A DNA stretch of 64,000 nucleotides from Ianthella basta (lineage: Eukaryota > Porifera > Demospongiae > Verongiida > Ianthellidae), in NCBI GenBank assembly GCA_964019415.1, contig OZ025879.1, positions 5,350,368 to 5,414,367 of the forward strand. Reading direction: 5' to 3'. Positions within the stretch are counted from its first letter, which is position 1, and each line of letters begins with the position of its first letter. Below are positions 18,907 through 29,935 of the stretch, one piece after another. Both the position numbers and the translations under genes were made by a program. The notes beneath the pieces were generated by a model. The model saw only the letters and a list, made by a program, of their open reading frames with translations. It was not told the DNA's origin and ran no database searches.

Positions 18907-20563
18907 TGTTTCTGACAGACAAAGTTTGTGTGTAAACTAGTTTTACCATGCATGGTTACATCAGGTTCTACTTTTGTATAGTTAGTTGAGTTGATTGTGA
19001 TTTCCCTTCCTTACCTGTTCTCTTGGATCATGACTTGTATCCGATTACTCACAATTTTCACACCTTAGCAGGCACCTACACAGCATAGGCACATCAGTAG
19101 CACCAGCGGCAGAATGTGTAAAATGCATTGTGCTAATTTAGCATAATCACAGCACAGTAATTAGCTGATGGAGAAGATCTATGTTCCATGGTTACACAAA
19201 TGAAAGACAACATTGCGAACTACACATGGTAGGAAAGGGGAGGGGGGGGGGGGGGGAATGGCAGTGAACCAGACCAGACCCAGTGACCTGATCTATAGCC
19301 GGCCCTTTAGCAGCTGAAACACTGGTTATTGCCAACAGCCATTGACCATTTGGTACGTAGACCATTTCCATTAGCGGTTTGAATAATCACACTAAGTAAA
19401 GTCAGTGCCCATATGGGAGTTTCAATGCAGGCTCTGGATAGAGCCTGCCCACATCAATCGGTACTTAGGGGCTTCGGGAATGGATCAATGGCTGCTTATA
19501 TACAGCATTGGAGTCCTATTGTTATAAAACTTATATCTGTCATGTAGTTCGCTTGGACATTTGGTGGCTGACAAGTACGTAGACTTTATCAGTGAATGTC
19601 ATGCATACACCGTTTACATTATGTAGGGTTAATGTGGCATGATTGATATTGGTTTGGTGATGAGAGCTGTGTATGAACAATACTAACACCACCACTGCAT
19701 AGTGCTATCTTGTCATTCACTTTTTGCTAATGTGTACTGAAACATATAAACATGTTACCAATTTTGGCTAGAGTGCAACAAGGTGAAAACATGGATAGAA
19801 ATCCACTACACAAGTCCTTTGTATACAGGCATATCGTTCATTAGTATAATATGCTCTTAAGCTTGTATGTCAAAAGATTGCGCTATTTCAAATCTTGTGT
19901 TGTCCGATACCAAATACTCAATTGTGTAGGTGAAGTAACAGTTACTGTGAATGTGACTGAGCTTGTTAGAAAATGCATATTCAAATGTATGGTGAACAGT
20001 GCATGAATATTAATGTTCAGCGCACCAGCGCATGGTATAGGCTGTGCATGCCAGACTATGAGTCATATAGTGTTATATGTACATTGGGGTGTAGAAACAA
20101 GTTGAAGTAATGTGGGTGGTTGGATGGCAGAAGTCTGAGCTTTCATTTCATGCTAGGAACCAATTACTTTAATGTAATGTGCATAGAAATTCAAGCATGT
20201 GCAATCACCCTAGTGAGAAAGGGGCAGCAATGGATCCATCTATCACTCACCTTTTTCTGACGTCAACATGAGGGCAAATGCACTGATTGATTGTTTTCTA
20301 TTCCACTTTCAATGTACATCACATTTTGCTGCAGAAAATGAAGGATATATATATATATATATATACATATTACGACAGAGTGTAGTGCCAATGAAGTTGG
20401 TATCTGTATAGCTAACTAATTATATAACTTGCTCTGTAGCTACAGTTTGCCCCAGAGTATATACATTTTGCAAAGAGATTTAACAACACACACACACTAG
20501 CTAAGTGCTAGGATTGTACAAGCTCACAGATGTGAATAGTGATAACTTTGAGCTCATGCACCC
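18907..20563 (+). other. Spacer between G2 and G3
   Basis: This contains the conserved 3' flank of G2, a G-run near 19230-19257, and spacer shared with 35687-36500 after G5 (e.g. CAGCTGAAACACTGGTTATT). A short TA repeat lies at 20344-20366. No coding region or signal peptide exon was found. Confidence 0.5.
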
Positions 20564-20831
20564 ATGATTGGTGAACCAACTAGGAGTACCATTGAACTGA
20601 ACTGGCTCCCCCCACCCCACCCTAATGGAGCCATCCACTATGAAATTGAGTATGAACCAGCAATGTCACCTGGAGACCCAGTGAATGCACGAAGCAGCAG
20701 CAGCCCTTACTTCACTCTGACACTGCCCAATGAGTTCCTGACCTACAGTGTCAGAGTAGCAACTGTCAACACACAAGGGCAAGCACAAAGCAATGATCTT
20801 GCAGTGTGTCCAGGGATGAACCATAAGAGAG
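20564..20831 (+). pseudogene. G3 FN3-B, 5' truncated
   Basis: From MIGEPTRSTIELNWLPP onward the domain is intact to AVCPGMNHKR and the G|GTATAT donor. The usual acceptor and PSPPRML start are absent. A junction with spacer DNA sits near 20563. Confidence 0.8.
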
Positions 20832-20908
20832 GTATATGGTAAAATGATTCAGTGTCTTACTTGCATTACACGATTGCAGACATGTAAAGGCCATGCCACC
20901 TTTTACAG

Positions 20909-21088
20909 GACCAGAGCCTCCAACTGGTGTGTCAGTCGTTGTGGCTACCATGAACTCTGCTGTTGTGTCTTGGGATGCACAGCAGTCCAGTATGTGTGAT
21001 GCTGTGATAAGGAACTACAGTGTGAGGTGCCAACTGAGGGGTTGTGCTTGTAGCAATGCCACAGTGTATACATCAAGTACCAGTTTTA
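20909..21088 (+). pseudogene. G3 FN3-C, 3' truncated
   Basis: The exon starts normally after TTTTACAG with PEPPTGVSV and AVVSWDAQQSSMCD. The loop RGCACSNAT is unlike any paralog. Homology stops at TSSTSFM and TAA; the second half of the domain is missing. Confidence 0.75.
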
Positions 21089-21516
21089 TGTAAGATGAAC
21101 GAGTCGGTTGTAACCATGTCAAGTCTAATGAAAGTCATGACTCGGAAGAAATATTGGAAAGAAAGGGAAAATTGGTATCAGCTGGTAGCCAAACCCAGGA
21201 CAACTTATGCCCTAATGCGGGATTTCAGCAGCCCAAGCCAACCAACCAGGCCGGAACAATTTGCCCTTTCTCTCCTTATAGGCTAGTTATGAACGATGGA
21301 AATAAATGGCAGTAAATTTTGCATTTTCCAAATTTGGCAGGAATCTGCAAATATTATATCCACTAAAAGGTTTGTAAATATTATCAAAATATAATTATCT
21401 GTTCAGTAAACAGCAAACTATAAGTCTACAAACTTAATTTTCCACTGCAATTCACAAAATATAATCACTGCAAACATTTCCGGATATACAAGCAACTTCC
21501 CTTCACAACCAGCCAG
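21089..21516 (+). other. Non-homologous segment inside G3
   Basis: This stretch replaces the end of FN3-C and part of the following intron and matches no other unit by eye. No domain was recognised in its open frames. It may be an insertion or a foreign intron. Confidence 0.4.
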
Positions 21517-21666
21517 TAGCGACTTGAGTGGAATTGTGGGTGCTGGTGTGGGAGGCTTCATTGGAGGTGCCCTTCTGATAGCAGCCATTGCAATTGGTGG
21601 TGTAATTACTAAAGCCAAGCTCTATGCTGCTAAAAGGAGATTGAACATTAAAACTGAATGTGTGTG
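21517..21666 (+). CDS. G3 divergent transmembrane exon
   Basis: An open stretch reads SGIVGAGVGGFIGGALLIAA then IAIGGVITKAKLYAAKRR, clearly related to the transmembrane exons elsewhere but with a different juxtamembrane region. The CCAG acceptor gives a different phase from the paralogs. The donor is near GTGT|GTGAGTG. Confidence 0.55.
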
Positions 21667-22919
21667 AGTGCAGTATTTGCATGGGTTGAGTGTGCTGGAG
21701 ATCATGAAATTAAATTGCATGCAGCATGTCATGTGAATGTATAAATAGTGTTGTTCTATGTACACACTCACCTAATGTACTCATTGATCACCAACTGTCC
21801 CCCCACCAATTTCAAGCATTATATCTGATAAAGCAATGGGTATCTATAGGTTCACATGGCTATATAGCACAGGATAGCTACGTATTATAGCGTTATAATT
21901 GTTATCATTTCATTAGATGGGGTTAATTCGAAGAATATAATGTCTGCAAATTCAATGGCTAAGATTCTAAACACCAACAGATGATGCTAATGCTTCTTCT
22001 CTTTCATATAATAGCACTTCCCCTGTGGACATGGGTGGATGGAGTGAAGTAATAAATAGCATCTTCATATGTAAACAAATACATGTACACACTACATGTG
22101 TGTGACCCTCATTCCAGGACATGCAGTTTTTAATCTGCTAGAAGTGATAGCTAATAATGTGTATTGTCAGAAACAGATCTAGTGTCCTTTTATTCAGCTG
22201 ACATGCATGCACTTACCCTGATCTCACCAGGCCTGCTCTATTATAAGAACACAAACCCTATAATGCATATGTTCCAAGATGCACTGAAATACAATGCCAT
22301 ACCAATTGAAGTGCATGGCTTCTTCCCCTCCGAGGTTATCTTTAACCTGTTATCGTGTAAAAATACCGCGCGCAATAATTATACATTCGGTGTTGGAAAT
22401 AACCAACTTATGACTACATTTTACAACCCAATAATTCTGGCCCAATAATAATTATAAAACTAATAAATGATAGTTAAACTTATGTATCCGGTGGACTCAG
22501 TGCTGCTTTTGTTCTCTGTCCCTGACATATGGAGTATTTGTTAGTGCTATGCATTGGACTATTTTGTGTGTCCTAGCACCTTATGGTGTCACAGTGGCAC
22601 TTGTTTATCACTATACTAATCTGACTAACAATTTATGGCTATGCTTTATCTGTCAACTTCCTTGTGAACAATATATATTTCTTGTAACTGACAGAATTCA
22701 TAATATGCAAACTTGCATTTTTGGACTTTATCAGGAGGAGAATGGGAATAGGGCAGATATGCCTATAAGATGTTTACCTAGACATGTTCCTCAATATTCC
22801 AGTATTGATATCTTCTTCATACCATTTTCCCTTATTCATATGCACGTGCATCCCAAAGTACGCTGTGGTAATAGATCAACATTAATACAACATTCTCTAT
22901 TACATCTGTGCAGACACAG
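21667..22919 (+). other. G3 intron before the tail remnant
   Basis: No exon is supported. The last 250 bases resemble the G7 intron before its tail (e.g. CAGGAGGAGAATGGGA near 22731 and 54121). No CA microsatellite follows the transmembrane exon, unlike most units. Confidence 0.45.
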
Positions 22920-22959
22920 CAATCCTGACAAAGTGAATTATGAAACTTGTTTTCAGTAA
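22920..22959 (+). pseudogene. G3 tail exon with internal deletion
   Basis: The exon reads S-N-P-D-K-V directly into NYETCFQ and TAA. Compared with G4 the segment from the first tyrosine through the acidic stretch is deleted in frame, leaving only the last tyrosine motif. Confidence 0.7.
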
Positions 22960-24396
22960 CCTTTCTGGCCAAGAGGCATTTTCTGTGTAGCTAAGCTAGA
23001 TTTACCACACAACATTATATTCTACATTTATTTTGCATATTAAAACTATAATTGCGCATTGATTGTGAAATCCCTTGCACTATAGACTACTCATCACAGT
23101 TTCCATGCAATTTGGCAGCACTTGCAGAGTACAAAGGGTATCACGTTCGGTATAATGGTAAGGAAATGCAGAGACAAGTTATAACATTGTGCTCAAGGTA
23201 CGTATAGTGTATGGGTGGATGGCAATTACTTTCCAACCTTCTTTGGTTCCATCCGCCGTCCACATTATCCATAGGTATATTTGTAATCATGTAATCATAA
23301 TTGTTCAATCGCTCTATATCTATATACAGTGGGAAGGGAGCAATGATAGATACACCTGCATTTTATCACTCACCTTTTGTGTCATGCTTGAGGACTAATT
23401 GCACCATTTGATTGGTTTCTATTCCACATTATCATTAGAAATGGCGGTCGTCCGCGAAGGAAAAGCGAAAATGCATGGATATAGTTCAACTTTCTGCGAA
23501 CCGCAAGACGGGAGACATCAACCCCCAGCAACCAGAGTTTAACGGCGATGGAGCCAGAGCGAACACCACATGTAGAAACTTTGGAAAGACAGCAGAATAA
23601 CTGCATGCGAGATCACTTACGGAAATGAAGGTAACTTAATTGCCATGAAATCGTGTCAGAATGGTACTGTTTTGAAACACGGGCACAGAGCTATATTACA
23701 GTCTCTGCTAGATTTCGCACAGACGGCGTGTGTATGTGATGGATATAATATAGATTCACCTTAAAAACATTTACAATGGGCTACACTGAGTCTCATAGCT
23801 GTATACCAGTGTGTAGTGCATTGGTATAAACAGCAGGACGCATATTGTTGCTCGGAGTCTTCCTTTCCGTGACGCGGCGTGTACGTACGTATACGTGACA
23901 TTTGTTTCCTACTTTGATAATACTAATACTAATAATAATTTAATGTGGGGAACCTTTAGCCAGAAGGCTACTCTTCCAGACACCCACAACACATACATAG
24001 TACAAACAACACAGACACACATACAGTAAGATCAGTTTGTTATTCGCTCAGTGGGGCTGTTTGTTGTCAGGGGGTGCTGCCACTGAAAAGTTCTCTGCCA
24101 TGGCCTGGGGCTTGAGCTTGAACCGGAAACATCCCATAATCATGGATCTTGAAGCGTGTGCTTCAGCTCCAGGCCACCTGCACCCCGCCGATCAAGATTG
24201 ATCAAGACCGTTTCCTATAATGTACATGTTACGACCTGATACTCCAACAGTTAGTATTACTTCCTCAATAAATGCTAAGTGGCATTAATTTTCCTGTCCT
24301 AACCACAACTAAAGGGCCTGCGCACACTACTCACAGACGGTTTGATGTGTCTACTGCAGTGATATACATTTCATCTGCGTATGTATGGTCGCTACC
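22960..24396 (+). promoter_or_regulatory. G3-G4 spacer and conserved 5' flank of G4
   Basis: Blocks at 23600-23905 and 24290-24396 are shared with 36640-37090 (G6) and 54600-55082 (G8), including GAGATCACTTACGGAAATGA, GGGCTACACTGAGTCTCATA, ACGCGGCGTGTACGTACG and GGTTTGATGTG...CTAC.GTGAT just upstream of each ATG. Conservation up to the start codon suggests promoter and 5' untranslated sequence. A segment of about 300 bp at 23930-24235 is present only in G4 and may be an insertion. Confidence 0.55.
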
Positions 24397-24451
24397 ATGA
24401 CGAGGATATTGTTGCTCTCCAGTTTGTTTCTCTTTCTCAGTACTTTCAGAG
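24397..24451 (+). CDS. G4 exon 1: signal peptide
   Basis: The exon encodes MTRILLLSSLFLFLSTFR and ends AGAG|GTGAGCC in phase 1. The 55-nt length is identical to G6 and G8. The upstream ATG at 24381 is in another frame and not conserved. Confidence 0.85.
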
Positions 24452-27400
24452 GTGAGCCTTTAGCTACCTAGCTAGCTATCCGTATCTCCGACGATGCACG
24501 TTTTTCAAAGCAGGAGACTTTCACAGTTTGTATCAATGTTGTAACTCCGAGGCTTATTTCCTAGTCCCCCCAAACGTTTGTTCTTCCCTTTCTCATTGAT
24601 TCTTTGTAGATCAAGGTTTGGTCGAGGCACAGAATGCACAAGGTGAGAGCTGACAGCATCGCATTTTGCCCTCATTGCCCCTGCGCAAACGCTTGGGCAC
24701 CGTGGCGGCGTCTCTTATTCTAGATTGATATAATTATTATGCACCGATCGACTGTAAATCCTCTACTCGCTGAGCACTCGAGACAAGCTATAGTATAGGT
24801 GCATGGTTTGACATAATAGGCGCATTCGAAATCTCTACACTTGGGATATATAGTGCGGAAAGCACTGGGTCTGCCTGGTGTTGTTCTTTAGATGTTCCAC
24901 AATTGCTATTATACGCGAAACAGAAGATGGGTCATATTGCATAAAGGCTATACACGCAGCTTTTGTGGACTCCTGACTGACTCCAGATGTGTAGCCACAG
25001 GCATCATCTTGAGTGTTAACTTAATGGATGGCATAATTGTATGCGTTGCACTGCGTTTAGCAACATGCCAACACCATGCAGTCAGCTACAGCATGAGTGA
25101 ATTTTGTTGCTGCCTCTAGCTGCCCATTGCTCCACACAGCTTCTCTCTAATTGTGTGCATATTTGAGCGAGCCATTGTGTCCTAGCTGGACACTTTCTGT
25201 TTTGCCTTCATCACTGTGCGCATGCAGTTATGGTATAGGAGCATGTGGCCAAAGCCCATTGGGATGCTCGTGCACATACTTTCTCCATGCTGCTCATGCA
25301 TTATTGTTGGTGCATTAGTAATATTATTATTTATCCCAAGGATCGTTGACATTGGTAATGAATCATTCATGAGCATCTGATGATTGCAGTTGTTGCGTAC
25401 ATTGCTTTGATGAATTATACAATGCTATGAACAGCATTTGGTGCTTAACTCTGTCAAGGAATGGTTTGGTTCAATAAGGGCACTGAATGGAGGTAGAAGT
25501 GGTGGTGGGAGGGGAGCTCACAGTGGGATGGAGGGTGAAGAGGAGATGTGCAGTGTCTGAGCTAGTATAGGTTTGATGTTGAATGTCTAACTCAGAAGAG
25601 GCACAGAATGATACTTCGCTTATTTGGCCGTGTGATGCACCAGTGACCCTATGCAGCTCCACAACTGCATAAACTGTTAAACAGAGCTCATGCAGGCCCA
25701 CTCTGCATAGCTATTTCTGTTTACAGCTATTCAGTTGCCACGTGGCCCTACTTCTGCTGCAGTCAGTGGACCATTCTCCATTCATAACAGCTTAGACATT
25801 GCATAGCATTTTCAGTTGACGGCCAGCCACCCTATGTTGAGTATTCTTTCAGCTCTTACTACTCCACCCTTGAAGCCAACGACCAGCTACAGTCATATCT
25901 TATACTGGTATAGCTTCCATTTGTCCCATGCATACCTGGCGGAGCCCGCCCAGGCTGCCCAGGCCATGGCCTGACCAGTTTTTAGACCTACACATGCTTT
26001 TCTATAACTATATAAGGTACTTCCTAGCCTGTGCAAGTGGTTGTCTATGTGATATTGTTCTGACTTGGCCTGACCTTTAAAGTGCTTCCTCCAGGCCTGT
26101 GGACCTGTGCTGCACCATGATAGAATGCCAACCCTTTGTGATTATGCAGCTTCACTGTTGTTGTAGGCTAGAAGCCATGAAATAGGAAGCCCCATCCATG
26201 ACACTGTATTGAAGGAATTCAGAATCCTTACAACTGAAGGAGCACCTTGATGTAAACCACCACTGCTGTTTAGGTCACAGGAAGTATTAATTGGTGAGAC
26301 AATTAGTGAATGAGCATTGCGTATGCGCATAACGCACCATGCTATTGCTCCTCAACAAGTTACAGCTACCAATACCAAAATGCGAATTTACATAAGTTCC
26401 TCCATGTGTCATGTGGGTCCCACTAGACTGATCATGAGAATCAGCTTTGGCTGTCTGTCACTTGTGCATTTGCCACTTACTTTGATACTATGTAGGGGAG
26501 CTTACAATAGTATTGGAAAGAATGGGACTCAGAACCGAAATCAAGTGTACAACTGTGCAGTAATGTCTTTCCAACTGTAGACAAGCTATCATGACATGTC
26601 TGTGAAATTTATTCCTTGGGCATACGTATCATTACACTGTGAAAGGTATCTACGTGGAATCAGTTACATTTAATGGCCTTCCAGAATAGAGCCGCTAAGA
26701 CCTTCAATCAAACCTGCTTGAATCTTGCAGTTATATATGCATATACCGCTTTCCAGACACAGTGGTTTCAGTGAAGGAGTCATTTCTAGTGCTATAGTGT
26801 GCAAGTTAGAGAGTTGCTTCCTTTGAAGGTTGAAACTCAACCTGATGGACATGCATAACAGAATTAGTTTGCATGTATTTTTTGATAATTAGATTGGATT
26901 AAGGTTATTGATTGACTTTAAACCAGATTCTTTGCCAACAGTATGGAGGTTGTAACTGCGAAGGTAGAGTTGTTTAGCTCATTCTACGGCTTCATAAAGA
27001 TGCCTAAACACATACATCTTGCACTGAAAATACCTTATATGCAGTGGGAGTTAATTTAAGTGCATGCCCATAGGGAGAGGATACCTGGTGCCTTTACTAA
27101 ACTAATTGCTATGAACACGTGGACTGGAGATGATAATGCATACTGCATATTTAATATTCCTACTAATAATGCTATTGTGCAAACTTCATATTTAAGCAAT
27201 CCACACATCCACACATGAATGAAGTTAGCCTGAATTTGTGTGAGGTTCAGACAAATGTTTCACAATTACAGTATTTTACTTGTGAAGATTGACAGAATTT
27301 GGGAAAGTAACTGTTTTGCTTTCACATTCAATCCTTTGTCTGTGATTAATGGCTGTACAGTCTGGGAAATCTTGACAATCAAGTCAAGTCATCTTCCCAA

Positions 27401-29894
27401 TTAACTATAGAATGTAACGCAGATAATTAAATGTATTTACGTACATTTGCACATAAACAAGACATTGATGATCATAGTGCTTGCTGCTGCGTACTTCATC
27501 CCACATGTTATGTACCGGGGCAGGTCGTATCTCTCTACTAAATAGCATATTCTTCCTATTGTGATTGGCACACTTTGTGATCTGCCGTTGACACAACCCA
27601 AATTCTAGGTTACATGTATCTGTTGTATGTACATAGTGTGATTGAAGTTTACAATGAAGTGTGTGTGTGTGTGTGTGTATATGTGCGTGTGTGTGTGCGT
27701 ATCCAAACAGAAGCTTAAGCCCAGGCCTCTGTCCTTCCAAGGATTACTGACCTGGCCCATATTAAAAGCTGTTACAAAAAGGTCTGTTCCCCTAACCATG
27801 CTTCCTGTATAAATCGGTTTCTGGAGTTCCATGCACTTAGCTCTTTCTAAAGGTGAGAGTTGGTGCATGTCACCATGTGTACCATTTGGTCTGGACCCCG
27901 GAACGCCCATCTCCCTTGTAGCGACTTCTTAGCTCTTCCCCTGCGTTAGACCTCCATGTTGGCCTATAGCTATTTATAAGAATTTCAAGCCAATGATGCA
28001 GTGTATGACCAAAAATGCTGTGCAATATCGATGAAGCATGGATACATGAATGGATGAAGTTGACAAGTAATATTGCACAAGGGAGTATGTAGTGGGTGAC
28101 CCATTATCAGTATATACTGCTAACATTTGTTAGGCTCAGATGGAGTTCCAGACCATGGGTTAGAGGCCACTGTCCAGACTCACGTTAGGGATTCTCTTTA
28201 TCTATAATCAATGTCTCTGCCCTGTAATGCATTCCCAGTTGTTGAGATTGCTATGTAGCTGATAACTGGAACTTTTCAAGCAGTAAATGCAGCATGTGGT
28301 CGAATTAAACAGGACATTTCAGCCACGTATATAGATCTATAGCTAGAATCCCTGTAGGCCTTCATTTTCAGCTCATAAAGGCCTTCTTGCGCAGCCAAAT
28401 GTCCTGTTTAATTTCACTCTTAGACTATAATATACTGCATTTACTGTGCAAAATTAATGTTCCCTGTACCTCAAGCTCTGTACATGTTTCTTGCATACTG
28501 AAGTACTGTATAGCTCAATCAGCCGAACAAAAGGAGAACAGTTGTGCCTTCGCCAACATCAGCACAGGGCTAGGTGCAAGAATAGCAGGAAATATGTTGC
28601 CGAGAGATGTACAGGCCAGGCTGCAGCAGATGAGATATTATAATAATACTAGCATGAGTCTGCTCAGGTAATACCTCTCGGCTGCATATAGCTTGAACTG
28701 AGTGCCTACACCTCGCTTGACCAGTTAAATAAATCCTTTGATTTATCTGAGGTGTGCACACTGATATCCGATAATGACCAGCATGAAGCCCACTGTGTAG
28801 CAATGCAATCAGAACTCTCATAACTTACCCTTCTCTGTTCAATCACATTGTACATGTGAGAGCGATCAGCTTGGCTCCATTACATTATTCTGCATACCGT
28901 AAACTGGAGCGACTTCAATCAAGTTCAATTTTTAAGGAAACTCTTTGGTATATCCCTAGTATTTTGCAATCCTTGACCGTTGTTACAAATATTAGAAGCA
29001 ATGCTATTCACTAAAAAGTGTTTTTAGTGCCTAAAGCGCTATGTACAGTAGGATCTTCCTAGCAACTATGAGGTAAGCTCACATAGTTTCTTATAATTGT
29101 TGAATGGTAACACAATAGTATATATACCATAAAATAATTCAGGTCTCTACTGTACAGTTTGCCTAATGCACCAATAATTATAGCTTGTACAGTGGAAAGT
29201 TTGCTGTTACAGAAATTAAGGTTAACATTCGTAAGCAGGGCTCGAATAGAAGCCAGGCTCAAATAGAGGCTGGGTCAAAAATCTCTTAAAAGAAATATAT
29301 AGAGGCCCGGGCCTCTATTCAGACATATTCAGAATGTGTATAGATCTGTTAATAAGCCTGCAAGCAATTCCAGCTTAAACTCAGAATGGTCTGCACGTGT
29401 ATGTATGAAGCTCGCTATGTGACAATGCAATCAGATCTCTGATAACACTACCTATATTCTCTGTTCAGTCACATTCTGAGATTGATCAACTTGCATGGCA
29501 CTATTACTAGTCTGCTACCATCACTTGCACCCTACAGCTCCCTCCCCACCACGCATGCTGACTATGATTGGAGAAGCAACTGGGAGTACCATTGAACTGA
29601 ACTGGCTCCCCCCACTCCACCCTAATGGAGCCATCTGCTATGAGATTGAGTATCAACCAGCAGTCACACCTGGAGACCCAGTGAATGCAGGAAGCAGCAG
29701 CAGCCCTTACTTCACTCTGACACTGCCCAATGAGTTCCTGACCTACAATGTCAGAGTAGCAGCTGTCAACACTCAAGGGCAAGCACAAAGCGATGTTCTT
29801 GCAGTGTGTCCTGGGATGTACCGACAAAGTGGTAGGTATGGATGATTAAACATGATTGAGTGACTAGTATGTAAGCTCTATATTATTTCTATGT

Positions 29895-29935
<41 letters not shown>

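Larger units (their letters stand above)
20564..22959 (+). pseudogene. G3: truncated, rearranged FN3 receptor copy (gamma type)
   Basis: Parts present are FN3-B 20564-20831, FN3-C 20909-21088 (cut short), a divergent transmembrane exon 21517-21666 and a shortened tail 22920-22959. The first 5' codons of FN3-B are replaced by spacer that matches the G2 upstream region, so the signal peptide and linker exons are gone. FN3-C ends at ACCAGTTTTATGTAAG, about two thirds through the domain. The tail reads SNPDKV then NYETCFQ, having lost VYEDP and NPAY by deletion. A surface receptor cannot be made from this unit alone. It could only act as a source of exons for conversion or cross-unit splicing. 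Confidence 0.75.

Noticed and set aside
23930..24235. SINE or tRNA-derived element in the G4 flank
   Set aside because: A weak B-box-like GGTTCAAGCTC was seen on the minus strand, but there is no convincing A box, tail or target duplication.
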